NCBI GenBank assembly: GCA_038146925.1
Contig: JAYQSP010000004.1
Span: forward strand, 1 to 64,000
Source: UBA830 sp038146925
GTDB lineage: Bacteria > Pseudomonadota > Alphaproteobacteria > MPNO01 > UBA830
Length of the DNA stretch: 64,000 nucleotides
Reading direction: 5' to 3'
Part shown: piece by piece, positions 42,459 through 51,579 of the stretch
Layout of the letters: every line of letters starts with the position of its first letter
Position numbering within the stretch: the first letter of the stretch is position 1
Notes under the pieces: generated by a model
Database searches by the model: none
Told to the model about the DNA's origin: nothing
The model's input: the letters and a program-made list of their open reading frames with translations, nothing else
Program-made: the position numbers and the translations under genes

Positions 42459-42749
42459 CGACTAAACCTCCTACATGAAGGTAATTTACACCGGGCTTCC
42501 TGCCCGAATTACACCGAGAACATATCCTCCCATCTCTTTCGAAACTGTTAACGGGGAAAAACGCCAAGTCTAATCAGAATGGGAAGTCAATTATTTGTTA
42601 TAAATATTAAAATATTAATATTAATTGTTGTTAAAAAATTAATCTTTGGCGCAGAATTTCCGTATTTATATTTACGATTACAAATAATTATTGACAAAAC
42701 CCCGTTACTTCCTAATTAATAGAGGCACAGGGACAACCGGAATTTATTA
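42459..42749. other. AT-rich intergenic region upstream of the broken GGDEF-EAL gene
   Basis: About 290 bases with no gene. The stretch 42575-42725 is strikingly AT-rich for this genome, with ATTAATATTAAT-like and TTATAAATATTAA-like words. A divergent promoter pair for the GGDEF-EAL gene (left) and the small ORF at 42750 (right) probably lies here. TTGACA at 42691-42696 is followed by CCTAATTAATAG, a possible -35/-10 pair for the right-hand gene. Xenogeneic-silencer or MucR-type binding is possible in such DNA, but nothing proves it. Confidence 0.5.
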
Positions 42750-43097
42750 ATGCGCGTCGTTTCACTCCCCCAGACAACCATGCAGACAACGCCCGTCACG
42801 GCGGCGGAGCGGGCAGGCGCCCGCGATCGGGAACGTGCGCCGATTCCGGACGCTGTTGCGAAGAAAAGCAATGAACGCGGTGATATGCGGCCGGCCCGTA
42901 CAGCCATCGCCCGCACACCCCGAAGCTACCTGCAGGCCGATGCCGCGCTGGTCGGGGTCGGATTGACCGCGCAGAATATGTATCACAGCGAGAATGCGGG
43001 TCCGGCTGAGGAAAGCATCGTCCGGGCGACGAAAGCCTACGCGGATATTGACAATATGCGGTACCGTCAGTCGCCGTTCTCCTATCGCGTCGCCTGA
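42750..43097 (+). CDS. Small hypothetical protein
   Basis: A 115-residue protein of unknown function, with no signal peptide or membrane segment. The N-terminal half is rich in A, R and T and looks disordered; the C-terminal half (about 61-115) has a helical ADAALVGVGLTAQ stretch and ends RYRQSPFSYRVA. A well-formed terminator follows at 43127 and a plausible promoter lies in the AT-rich region before it, which supports it being a real single-gene unit. Confidence 0.55.
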   Translation: MRVVSLPQTTMQTTPVTAAERAGARDRERAPIPDAVAKKSNERGDMRPARTAIARTPRSYLQADAALVGVGLTAQNMYHSENAGPAEESIVRATKAYADIDNMRYRQSPFSYRVA

Positions 43098-43126
43098 CCT
43101 TCCTGTAATCGGTTGTTACCGCTTCG

Positions 43127-43154
43127 GCTCCGGGTTTCCACCCCGGAGCTTTTT
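43127..43154 (+). terminator. Rho-independent terminator after the small ORF
   Basis: Perfect 8-base inverted repeat GCTCCGGG (43127-43134) and CCCGGAGC (43142-43149), a 7-base loop and a run of T (TTTTT) directly after. Orientation fits the end of the gene at 42750-43097. Confidence 0.85.
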
Positions 43155-43270
43155 CGTTTGTGTGTTTGACTCGCGCCAAAAAAAATCGGATCACGGGTAT
43201 AAATATAAAGCGTCCGAAGCGGTCCGGGTGCCGGTGAGGTCCGTCAAAACAAGCGAAACGGAGATGATGC

Positions 43271-45451
43271 ATGACCGAGCGCACGACAGTGGGGGATCTG
43301 CACGTCGCCACTTGCCTTTACGACTTCGTCAACGAAGAGGCGTTGCCCGGAACCGACATCGACCAGGTGCATTTCTGGGGTGCAGTGAATGATATTCTGC
43401 GGGACCTTGCGCCCAGAAACCGCGATCTGCTGGCGCGGCGCGACGATCTGCAATCCAGAATCGACGCCTGGCACCGAGAACGCAAGGGACAGGATTTCGA
43501 TGCTGCGTCCTACAAGTCTTTTCTGAAAGAGATCGGTTATCTGGTCGATGAAGGTGGCGCCTTCACGGTCGAAACGGATCGGGTGGATCCGGAAATCTCC
43601 TCCATCGCCGGGCCGCAGCTTGTGGTGCCGGTGATGAACGCGCGCTATGCCCTGAATGCCGCCAATGCGCGCTGGGGCAGCCTGTACGACGCACTCTACG
43701 GCACCGACGCCATATCCGAAGACGGCGGCGCCGATATCGGCAAATCCTATAATCCGGTGCGTGGCGGGAAGGTCATCGCCTACGCGCGCAGTTTCCTGGA
43801 CGAGGCGGCGCCGCTGGACGGCGCCAGCCATGCCGACGTCACCGGTTACTTGGTTGAAGACGGCAATCTCAAAGTCGCGCTGACCGACGGATCGTCTGCC
43901 GGGCTGGCCGATGACGGGACGTTCGCCGGGTATGTCGGCGACCCGGCGTCACCTACAACACTTGCCTTCATTAACAACGGAATTCATTTCGAGATTCGAA
44001 TCGACCGGAATCATCCCATCGGCAAGGGAGATGCCGCCGGCATCGCCGACGTGGTTTTGGAATCGGCGATTACGACTATCATGGACTGCGAGGATTCGAT
44101 CGCCGCCGTCGATGCCGAAGACAAAGTGGTCGTCTACCGTAACTGGCTGGGCCTGATGCGGGGCGACCTGACGGAAAGCTTCGAAAAGGGCGGCGAGACC
44201 GTCTTCCGCAAACTGAACCCGGATCACGTCTACGCGACACCCGATGGAAACGGCGAAATCACCGTTCCCGGGCGCAGTCTTATGCTGATCCGCAACGTCG
44301 GCCACCTGATGACGATCGATGCCATTCTCGATGACGACGGCAACGAGATGCCCGAAGGTATCCTGGATGCGATTTTCACTTCGCTGATCGCCATGCACGA
44401 CTTGCAGGGCAACGGCCAGTACCGCAATTCGCGCGCCGGGTCGGTCTACATCGTCAAACCCAAAATGCACGGCCCTGAAGAGGTCGCCTTTGCGTCCGAG
44501 ATATTCGGCCGGGTCGAAGACGCGCTGGGTCTTGCCCGCAATACCCTGAAAATGGGGATCATGGACGAGGAACGGCGCACGACGGTGAACCTGAAGGAAT
44601 GCATCCGCGCCGCGAAGGAGCGGGTCGTGTTCATCAATACCGGATTCCTGGACAGAACCGGGGACGAGATGCACACCTCCATGGAAGCGGGCCCCATGAT
44701 CCGCAAAGGCGACATGAAGGCGTCGGCCTGGATTGCGGCCTATGAGGATTGGAATGTCGATATCGGCCTTGAATGCGGATTGCAGGGCAACGCCCAGATC
44801 GGCAAGGGTATGTGGGCGATGCCGGATCTGATGGCCGACATGCTGGAACAGAAAATCGGCCACCCCATGGCGGGCGCCAACACGGCCTGGGTGCCGTCCC
44901 CCACGGCGGCAACGCTGCACGCGATGCATTATCACAAGGTCAATGTTTTCGACCGCCAGAACGAGCTTAAATCGCGCGGTCGGGCCAGTCTTGACGATAT
45001 CCTGACTCTGCCCGTCGCCGATCGGCCGAACTGGTCGCCCGAAGACATCCAGGCGGAACTCGACAACAACGCCCAGGGTATTCTGGGCTACGTCGTCCGC
45101 TGGGTCGAGCAGGGCATCGGCTGTTCGAAGGTGCCGGACATCAATAATGTCGGCCTGATGGAAGACCGGGCGACGCTGCGGATCTCAAGCCAGCATATCG
45201 CGAACTGGCTGCATCACGGCGTATGCACCGAGGAACAGGTGCGCGAGACCATGGAACGCATGGCGGCCGTGGTCGACGGGCAGAATGCCGGCGATCCCGC
45301 TTATCGCAACATGGCGCCGGATTTCGATGACAGCGTTGCCTTCCAGGCCGCCTGCGACCTGGTGTTCAAGGGGCTGGAACAGCCCAGCGGCTATACCGAA
45401 CCGGTGCTGCATCGACGTCGGATCGAAGCCAAAGCCAAATACGGCGCCTGA
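43271..45451 (+). CDS. glcB: Malate synthase G
   Basis: GlcB condenses glyoxylate with acetyl-CoA to malate. The 726-residue length and the order of blocks are those of the monomeric G form: FLDEAAPLDGASH, GIHFEIRIDRNHPIG, MDCEDSIAAVDAEDK, GSVYIVKPKMHGP, the glyoxylate-binding arginine region MGIMDEERRTTVNL, NTGFLDRTGDEMHTSMEAGP, and a C-terminal catalytic acid region near NVGLMEDRATLRISSQH. It is the first of three consecutive plus-strand genes; the next starts 19 bases after its stop. That arrangement links glyoxylate use to the CoA ligase and reductase downstream. Confidence 0.95.
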   Translation: MTERTTVGDLHVATCLYDFVNEEALPGTDIDQVHFWGAVNDILRDLAPRNRDLLARRDDLQSRIDAWHRERKGQDFDAASYKSFLKEIGYLVDEGGAFTVETDRVDPEISSIAGPQLVVPVMNARYALNAANARWGSLYDALYGTDAISEDGGADIGKSYNPVRGGKVIAYARSFLDEAAPLDGASHADVTGYLVEDGNLKVALTDGSSAGLADDGTFAGYVGDPASPTTLAFINNGIHFEIRIDRNHPIGKGDAAGIADVVLESAITTIMDCEDSIAAVDAEDKVVVYRNWLGLMRGDLTESFEKGGETVFRKLNPDHVYATPDGNGEITVPGRSLMLIRNVGHLMTIDAILDDDGNEMPEGILDAIFTSLIAMHDLQGNGQYRNSRAGSVYIVKPKMHGPEEVAFASEIFGRVEDALGLARNTLKMGIMDEERRTTVNLKECIRAAKERVVFINTGFLDRTGDEMHTSMEAGPMIRKGDMKASAWIAAYEDWNVDIGLECGLQGNAQIGKGMWAMPDLMADMLEQKIGHPMAGANTAWVPSPTAATLHAMHYHKVNVFDRQNELKSRGRASLDDILTLPVADRPNWSPEDIQAELDNNAQGILGYVVRWVEQGIGCSKVPDINNVGLMEDRATLRISSQHIANWLHHGVCTEEQVRETMERMAAVVDGQNAGDPAYRNMAPDFDDSVAFQAACDLVFKGLEQPSGYTEPVLHRRRIEAKAKYGA

Positions 45452-45469
45452 AGAACGGAGACCAAAACA

Positions 45470-46999
45470 ATGGCAGACTACACAACCATCAGAGACCTTC
45501 TTGAGGTCGGCGACGATACCGCGCCGGCAATCGGCGCTCCCGAACGCGACGTCCTCGACTATGCCGGGATGCGGGCGCTGGCCGATACGACGGTGGCGCG
45601 GCTCAACGAACTGGGGGTCGGGCGCAACGATCGGGTCGCCATCGTGCTGCCCAACAGCTGCGAAATGGCGGCAGCGTTCGTCGCCATCGGATGCGGCGCG
45701 ACAACTGCGCCTCTCAATCCCGCGTACCGGCAGGAAGAGTTCGATTTCTATCTCGACGATCTCAACGCGAAGGCGCTGGTGGTCGAAGAAGGCTCAGACT
45801 CCCCGGCGCTTGCCGCCGCGGCGGAACGGAACATTCCCGTTTTGACCCTGATTGCCGATGAAACCGGACCCGCGGGAAATTTTCGGCTGGAAGGCGAAAG
45901 CGCCGGGACGGCCGCGACCGGCGGTATGGCGGAAGCCGACGATGTTGCGCTGGTCCTGCATACGTCCGGTACCACGTCCCGGCCCAAGATCGTGCCACTG
46001 ACTCAGCGAAACGTTACCGCCTCCGCCCGGCATATCGGAGCGTCGCTCAATCTGGTAGCGCAAGACCGGTGCATGAACATCATGCCGCTGTTTCACATTC
46101 ACGGACTGATCGCGGCGGTGCTGTCGTCGCTCGGCGCCGGGGCCAGCGTGCATTGCGCGCCAGGGTTCAATGCGCTTCGCGTCTATGGCTGGCTCGATGA
46201 GATCGAGCCGAGTTGGTATACGGCGGTGCCGACGATGCATCAGGCGATCCTGTCGCGCGCCAGCCGCAATGCCGACAGCGTCGCGCGCGCCCGGAAGAAC
46301 CTGCGTCTCGTCCGCTCGTCCTCGTCGTCGCTGCCGCCGCAGGTGATGAAAGAACTGGAGGAAACCTTCGACGTGCCCGTGGTCGAAGCATACGGCATGA
46401 CCGAGGCTGCGCATCAGATGGCGTGCAATCCGCTGCCGCCGGCCGTTCGCAAGCCGGGCTCGGTCGGCATTGCCGCCGGGCCCGAAGTTGCCATCATGGA
46501 CGAATCCGACAGCACTCTGCTTGAAATCGGCCAGACCGGCGAGATCGTCATTCGGGGGCCGAACGTTACCCCAGGCTATGAAAACAACCCGGACGCAAAT
46601 GCCAGCGCCTTCACCGACGGCTGGTTCCGCACCGGCGACCAGGGTGTGATGGATGACGAAGGATATATCTCGATCACCGGCCGGTTGAAGGAGATTATCA
46701 ACCGGGGCGGTGAAAAAATCTCCCCGCGGGAGGTCGATGAGGTGCTGATGGATCACCCGGCGGTCGCGCAGGCCGTTACCTTCGCAATGCCGCACGACAA
46801 GCTGGGCGAGGAGGTCGCCGCTGCAATTGTCCTGCGTGAAGGGGAGGCGGCGGAAGAGAGCGAAGTCCGCGAATTCGTGTCCGGACATCTTGCCGATTTC
46901 AAGGTGCCGCGACGGGTGCTTATCCTGGACGAAATTCCGAAGGGGGCGACCGGAAAACTTCAGCGCATCGGCCTGGCCGAAAAGCTCGGCCTCGGGTAA
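45470..46999 (+). CDS. AMP-forming acyl-CoA ligase, oxalate-CoA-ligase (AAE3/Pcs60) type
   Basis: A 509-residue ANL-superfamily ligase. The adenylate loop is LVLHTSGTTSRPKIVPLTQ (from about 162), then MPLFHIHGLIAAVLSSLGAGA, SWYTAVPTMHQAIL, VEAYGMTEAAHQMACNPLPP, GWFRTGDQG, RLKEIINRGGEKISPREVDEVL and a C-terminal lysine in KGATGKLQR. The combination TSGTTSRPK, FHIHGLI and NPLPP closely resembles plant AAE3 and yeast Pcs60, which are oxalyl-CoA synthetases. Substrate is inferred. Immediate neighbours, malate synthase and a PanE-like reductase, fit an oxalate-to-malate route. Confidence 0.85.
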   Translation: MADYTTIRDLLEVGDDTAPAIGAPERDVLDYAGMRALADTTVARLNELGVGRNDRVAIVLPNSCEMAAAFVAIGCGATTAPLNPAYRQEEFDFYLDDLNAKALVVEEGSDSPALAAAAERNIPVLTLIADETGPAGNFRLEGESAGTAATGGMAEADDVALVLHTSGTTSRPKIVPLTQRNVTASARHIGASLNLVAQDRCMNIMPLFHIHGLIAAVLSSLGAGASVHCAPGFNALRVYGWLDEIEPSWYTAVPTMHQAILSRASRNADSVARARKNLRLVRSSSSSLPPQVMKELEETFDVPVVEAYGMTEAAHQMACNPLPPAVRKPGSVGIAAGPEVAIMDESDSTLLEIGQTGEIVIRGPNVTPGYENNPDANASAFTDGWFRTGDQGVMDDEGYISITGRLKEIINRGGEKISPREVDEVLMDHPAVAQAVTFAMPHDKLGEEVAAAIVLREGEAAEESEVREFVSGHLADFKVPRRVLILDEIPKGATGKLQRIGLAEKLGLG

Positions 47000-47027
47000 G
47001 AAATCGCGGCTGAGCGGGGGACGCGTC

Positions 47028-48005
47028 ATGAAGATCTGTATTTACGGCGCCGGCGCAATCGGCGGCTATCTCGGCGCAGGTCTGGCGCTGCAGGGCGCTG
47101 ACGTTACTCTGATTGCGCGTGGTCCGCATCTGGCTGCGATGCAGGAAAACGGCCTGAAGCTGATCAAGGACGGCGAGACGCAGGTCGCCGACGTGAGGGC
47201 CTATGAAGATCCCGCCGACGCCGGTCCGCAGGATTACGTCATCGTCACGCTGAAAGCGCATTCGGTACCGCCCATAGCAGACAAATTCGCGCCGTTGTTT
47301 CACGACGATACCGCGGTCGTCTGGGGTGTTAACGGCATTCCGTGGTGGTATTTCCATGAACTTGAAGGCGACTACACGGGCCGGCGTATCGAGTGCCTCG
47401 ATCCCGGCAACGTGCTCTGGGATAATCTGGGGCCCGAACGAATGATCGGCTGTGCCGTCTATCCCGCCGCCGAAGTGCCTGAACCCGGGGTCGTCGAGCA
47501 TGTCGAGGGCGACCGGTTTTCGCTGGGCGAACCGTCCGGCGAGAAAACCGACCGCATTGTCGCTCTCTCCGAAGTCCTGATCGCGGCCGGTTTCAAGGCG
47601 CCGGTGCGTCCCCGAATCCGCAACGAACTGTGGGTCAAGCTGTGGGGCAACCTGTCATTCAACCCGATCAGCGCGCTGACCCACGCGACGCTGGAAACCA
47701 TAGGTACCGATCCGGGCACGCGGGAAATCGCACGACGCATGATGCTGGAGGGCCAGGCTATCGGCGAAGCGCTTGGCGTACGATTTGCGATAGATGTCGA
47801 CAAGCGCATCAACGGCGCGGTCGAGGTCGGCGCGCACAAGACCTCCATGCTGCAGGATCTGGAGCGTGGCCGGCCGATGGAAATCGATGCGCTGGTGACC
47901 GCTGTGCAGGAAATGGGCCGCATGGTCGGCGTTGACACACCCTATATCGACGCTGTGCTGGCGCTGGTCCGCCAGCGGGCGCGGGAAGCGGGCTGTTACG
48001 CGTAA
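47028..48005 (+). CDS. 2-dehydropantoate 2-reductase family protein (PanE-like; possible oxalyl-CoA reductase)
   Basis: A 325-residue NADPH-dependent reductase. It has ICIYGAGAIGGYLGAGLA (dinucleotide-binding loop), DYVIVTLKAHSV, WGVNGIPWW (family NG motif), LWVKLWGNLSFNP with the catalytic lysine, and the C-terminal HKTSMLQDLERGRPMEIDAL. ATG 47028 gives the usual length; the frame upstream only shadows the ligase. PanE makes pantoate, but in Methylobacterium a PanE2 homologue reduces oxalyl-CoA to glyoxylate. Placed after a presumed oxalyl-CoA ligase and malate synthase, that role is the better guess. Confidence 0.82.
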   Translation: MKICIYGAGAIGGYLGAGLALQGADVTLIARGPHLAAMQENGLKLIKDGETQVADVRAYEDPADAGPQDYVIVTLKAHSVPPIADKFAPLFHDDTAVVWGVNGIPWWYFHELEGDYTGRRIECLDPGNVLWDNLGPERMIGCAVYPAAEVPEPGVVEHVEGDRFSLGEPSGEKTDRIVALSEVLIAAGFKAPVRPRIRNELWVKLWGNLSFNPISALTHATLETIGTDPGTREIARRMMLEGQAIGEALGVRFAIDVDKRINGAVEVGAHKTSMLQDLERGRPMEIDALVTAVQEMGRMVGVDTPYIDAVLALVRQRAREAGCYA

Positions 48006-48017
48006 GCGGCCCCTGAT

Positions 48018-49295
48018 TTATCGGGTGCGCTGGGCCGTCTGCTGTTTGCAGGTTGAGATATCGGGATCGATCGGGATCGATCCAAGGCGTTTCATGTCGG
48101 TTTTGCCGTCCCGATTGACGACCTCCACCCAGAACAGTGTCGTCAGAAATGCGCTGTTGCTGGCATTGAAGCCGAATTCGCCGCGCGGCATCAGGTGATC
48201 GTACGATACTTTTTTCATCGCTTCGATAAACGCCGCGCCGTCATGCACCTGACCGTCCAGATCGGCGGCCGTCAGCAACACGGCCAATGCGTTTTCGTAT
48301 CCCATATAGGCGTATGAATCCGGATCTTCGAAATACTTCTTGCGGTATGCGTCGACGAAGATGCGGTTTCCCGGCATCTCCAGTCCGGGCAGGTAGCTCG
48401 ACAGGAAACGCAGCCCGTCGGCATGCTTGCCGCGCCGGTTCATTACGCGCGAATTGAAAAGCCATTCCGGCCCGATCAGGTTGACGGTTTTGTCGATGCC
48501 GTTGCGCGAATGCTGATGCACGATGCTTTCGGCGTTTCGGCCTTCGAAAAAGGCGTAGACCGACTGTGGGCCATGGAGGGCGGTCCGGGACAGGATTGCC
48601 GACCAGTCGTACTTGCGTTTTGCCGGCACCCAGAACTGTTCGATGATGTGGCCGCCGGCGGCGCGATAAGCGCTCACGAACCGGCGAATGATCCGGTGCC
48701 CGCCTTTGGAGTCCGGCCCCAGGGTCGCCAGCGTCGGAATTTTTCCGGCGATGAAGCGTCCGCTGGTCGTCTGATACGGGCCGATATTGAAAGATGTGCG
48801 GGCGACATTTTCGCGGCAACGGCCTGTCATGACGTGTTCGCCGATTGCACCGGCGATAACGAGAGGTTTCGCGTGTTCGGCGGTATAGACGGACATGGCG
48901 CCCGCCGTCCGGGCGCCCAGAACGCCGGCAAAAACGTCGATGGGCGCCACTTCGGACATTTCGGTTGCCGCCTCGACGGCGGCATCCGGCCCGTCGCTGG
49001 TGTCTCCAACGATCAGGTCCACCGGGCGTATGCTGACGTGTCCGTCCGACATCTGCAGCGCGATTTCCCATCCCCGGGCGATTCGTTCCGCCGCTTCGCG
49101 CATCTGCCCCGATTTCGGCAGCATCAGCCCGACCCGGAAAGGCGGAGGCCCGCCGGGTTTGCGCTGGACCGTTTTGAACGCGTTCTCGGCGTCCTGGATC
49201 AGACGATCCAGAAACTCCAACGCGTTTGCGTTGGCGACGCCCGGGAAGGCGGCCAACAGCGCGACAAAGGCGGCAAGACGGACGTATCGACGCAT
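48018..49295 (-). CDS. ABC-type substrate-binding protein, branched-chain amino acid class
   Basis: A 425-residue periplasmic binding protein (Peripla_BP_6 fold). The signal peptide (RLAAFVALLAAFPGVANA) ends at about residue 23. The domain starts at FRVGLMLPKSGQM and includes PVDLIVGDTSDGPDAAV, GVLGARTAGAM, and GYENALAVLLTAADL. GGAGGAGAT-like ribosome site precedes ATG 49295; the longer frame upstream overlaps the next gene. No permease or ATPase genes are beside it, so it is an orphan. It could sense or deliver an aromatic or amino acid ligand. Convergent with the PanE-like gene. Confidence 0.84.
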   Translation of the reverse strand: MRRYVRLAAFVALLAAFPGVANANALEFLDRLIQDAENAFKTVQRKPGGPPPFRVGLMLPKSGQMREAAERIARGWEIALQMSDGHVSIRPVDLIVGDTSDGPDAAVEAATEMSEVAPIDVFAGVLGARTAGAMSVYTAEHAKPLVIAGAIGEHVMTGRCRENVARTSFNIGPYQTTSGRFIAGKIPTLATLGPDSKGGHRIIRRFVSAYRAAGGHIIEQFWVPAKRKYDWSAILSRTALHGPQSVYAFFEGRNAESIVHQHSRNGIDKTVNLIGPEWLFNSRVMNRRGKHADGLRFLSSYLPGLEMPGNRIFVDAYRKKYFEDPDSYAYMGYENALAVLLTAADLDGQVHDGAAFIEAMKKVSYDHLMPRGEFGFNASNSAFLTTLFWVEVVNRDGKTDMKRLGSIPIDPDISTCKQQTAQRTR

Positions 49296-49368
49296 GAACG
49301 ATCTCCTCCGACTGTTGAATACCTTTTGGGTTAACAAACCCTTGCGCGGCTGATACCGTCCGCGCCGC

Positions 49369-50190
49369 ATGACGACCCCGACTATCCCCGTTTCCGGGAT
49401 TTCCGATCCCCCTGACGACGTTGCCGGTGCCACTTGGCTCGACGTGCGCGGTCGCCCCATTTTCGGCGTTTGGCGCACCCCGCCGCAGGACGGCAGGCCG
49501 GCGCTGGTATTTCTCCATGACGGTCTCGGCAGCGTCGGAACCATGCGGAAGTTTCCGGAACAGACGGGAACAGAAACGGGGCTTCCTGCCTTTGTTTTCG
49601 ACCGGCTGGGGTATGGCCGGTCGGACCGGGAAGAGGAATTTCCCGCCGATTTCATGGGGGAGGCCGCGGATTTTCTGGAAGACGTACTCGCCGCCGCCGA
49701 CATTGACGACTGCGTGCTGGTCGGCCATTCGGACGGCGGTACGGTTGCTTTGCTTCACGGGGCGCGATACCGGGGCCGGTTGCGGGCGATCGTCACCATC
49801 GCCGCCCATGTGCGGCGCGACGAGCTGACCTACGGGCAGGTGCTGCGGCACAACGAGATGTACCGCGAAGGCGATATCCCGGAATGGATGACGCGGTTTC
49901 ATGGGGACAACGCGGCGCATCTTCTGAAATGCTGGACCGAGGTATGGCAGAAGACGCTTTACGATTCCTGGGATATCTCGGACGAAATCGCAACGATCCA
50001 GGCACCGCTGATGTCGCTGCAGGGATCCGAAGACGCCTACGGCCTGCCGAGTCAGCTGGAAAGCATCGCCAGGGCTGTGCCCCATGCCAGGACGGAGATG
50101 ATCGACGGGCTCGGCCATTTTCCGCAACTGGAGGATCCCGTGCAGATTGTCGCGCGAATCAAAGACTTCCTCGAACCGTATTGCCGGTGA
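49369..50190 (+). CDS. Alpha/beta hydrolase
   Basis: A 273-residue hydrolase of the hydroxy/oxo acid or ester type. Features are LVFLHDGLGSVGTM (oxyanion loop), FDRLGYGRSDR, a nucleophile elbow LVGHSDGGTVALLHG with the candidate serine, SLQGSEDAYG (acid) and LGHFPQLEDP (histidine). MhpC-like meta-cleavage hydrolases share the pattern, but specificity is unclear. The gene is divergent from the binding protein and leads a five-gene plus-strand series. Confidence 0.83.
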   Translation: MTTPTIPVSGISDPPDDVAGATWLDVRGRPIFGVWRTPPQDGRPALVFLHDGLGSVGTMRKFPEQTGTETGLPAFVFDRLGYGRSDREEEFPADFMGEAADFLEDVLAAADIDDCVLVGHSDGGTVALLHGARYRGRLRAIVTIAAHVRRDELTYGQVLRHNEMYREGDIPEWMTRFHGDNAAHLLKCWTEVWQKTLYDSWDISDEIATIQAPLMSLQGSEDAYGLPSQLESIARAVPHARTEMIDGLGHFPQLEDPVQIVARIKDFLEPYCR

Positions 50191-50216
50191 AACCTGCCGC
50201 CCCTATAACCCGGCCC

Positions 50217-51242
50217 ATGCCCTACACTCCCGATTATCCGTTTCCCAAGCTGGACTACGGCGAAACGCTCGAGGTCGCATCCGGTATCCATTGGGTGCGC
50301 ATGCCGCTGCCGTTTGCGCTGAACCACATCAATCTCTGGCTGCTCAAGGACGGCGATGGCTGGACGGTCGTCGATACCGGATACAACGTCGAAAACATCC
50401 GGGATATCTGGAAAGACGCGATCGGCCGGATAACCGGCGGCGCACCGATCAGGCGGACAATCGTGACGCATTTCCATCCCGATCATATGGGTCTCGCCGG
50501 ATGGTTCGAGGAGCAGCACGGCGCGCCGGTCTGGATGACCTACACCGAATGGCTTCAGGCCCATGTCGCGGTGTCGGAAACGGTCACGCACAATTTTGAC
50601 CGCTGGATCGAATTCTACCGCGATAACGGCGCGCCAGATGACATGACCGTTGGTTTCAAGGAAGTGCGCGAGGCATTCCACGATCCATGGTACCGTTTGC
50701 CGGAAACCGTCCGCCGCATTCAGGACAATGAAGAAATCGACATTGACGGCCGGAAATGGCAGGTGATCACCGGGGGCGGGCACAGCCATGAGCACGCCTC
50801 TCTGTGGTGTCCGGATATGAACGTGCTGATTTCCGGCGACCAGATCCTGCCGCGCATCAGTTCGAACATCAGTCTCTGGTACACCGAACCGGACGGCGAC
50901 CCGCTGCGGCACTATTTCGAAAGTTTCGACAAATTTCGCCATCTGCCGGAAGACGCGCTGGTGCTGCCGTCGCACGACTACCCGTTCAGGGGAGTGCATG
51001 GTCGGCTGAAGGATTTGCGGGCGCATCACCAGACCCGGCTCGATGCCGCGTTTGAATTCTGCAAGGAACCGCAGACGGCGACCGACGTCATCCCGTCTCT
51101 GTTCAGCCGAGAGATCGGCGTGTTCGAATTCGGCTTCGCGATCGGGGAAACGCTGGCGCATCTGAACTATCTGGTTAGTGACGGTTCGCTGGAACGGCGC
51201 AGGGACGACGACGGCGTTATTCGGTACCGCCGCGCCGCCTGA
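50217..51242 (+). CDS. MBL-fold metallo-hydrolase
   Basis: A 341-residue metallo-beta-lactamase-fold enzyme. ATG 50217 starts MPYTPDYPFPKLDYGE, and the metal site is THFHPDHMG (HxHxDH), with GGGHSHEHASLW, ISGDQILPRIS and the last histidine in LPSHDYPF. A C-terminal helical domain of about 90 residues follows. The best general class is a hydroxyacylglutathione-hydrolase-like or thioesterase-like enzyme. It begins 27 bases after the alpha/beta hydrolase stop and 4 bases before the next gene, so it is in that operon. Confidence 0.84.
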   Translation: MPYTPDYPFPKLDYGETLEVASGIHWVRMPLPFALNHINLWLLKDGDGWTVVDTGYNVENIRDIWKDAIGRITGGAPIRRTIVTHFHPDHMGLAGWFEEQHGAPVWMTYTEWLQAHVAVSETVTHNFDRWIEFYRDNGAPDDMTVGFKEVREAFHDPWYRLPETVRRIQDNEEIDIDGRKWQVITGGGHSHEHASLWCPDMNVLISGDQILPRISSNISLWYTEPDGDPLRHYFESFDKFRHLPEDALVLPSHDYPFRGVHGRLKDLRAHHQTRLDAAFEFCKEPQTATDVIPSLFSREIGVFEFGFAIGETLAHLNYLVSDGSLERRRDDDGVIRYRRAA

Positions 51243-51246
51243 CGCG

Positions 51247-51579
51247 ATGCATCCCGAAATCGGACAGACTGCGGAGATTGCGACAAAGGTTACCGACGCC
51301 TTGTCTGCCGAAACGCTTGGAAATCCGGGCGTGAACGTGTTGGCGACGCCCTGTCTCGCCGCATTGTGCGATGACGCTGCCGCCGAAGCATGCGGCGCAG
51401 GGGCTACGCGTCGCATGCGGGTGGATATCCGGCACCTTGCCGCGACGGCGATCGGCGACGAAGTTCGTATCTCGGCGGAAATCGTATCGACGGATGGGAT
51501 ATTGGTTGTCTGCCGGGTCAATGGACGGGATTCGAACGGAGAGATCGTCAGTGGCCATGTCAGCCGGGCGCTCGTCTGA
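51247..51579 (+). CDS. FlK-like hotdog thioesterase (subunit 1)
   Basis: A 110-residue single-hotdog protein. VLATPCLAALCDDAAAEA and VDIRHLAATAIGDEVRISAEI are the pattern of FlK-type (fluoroacetyl-CoA) and related acyl-CoA thioesterases, in which the ATP-type loop and the histidine of HLAAT carry the activity. The start is ATG 51247, four bases after the MBL stop; its own stop overlaps the next start by one base. Fluoroacetate metabolism is not implied. Confidence 0.7.
   Translation: MHPEIGQTAEIATKVTDALSAETLGNPGVNVLATPCLAALCDDAAAEACGAGATRRMRVDIRHLAATAIGDEVRISAEIVSTDGILVVCRVNGRDSNGEIVSGHVSRALV

Noticed and set aside
48060..48083. Short repeat TCGGGATCGA twice in tandem
   Set aside because: It lies within the coding sequence of the binding protein (IPIDPDIS region) and is explained by codons for repeated I, P and D.
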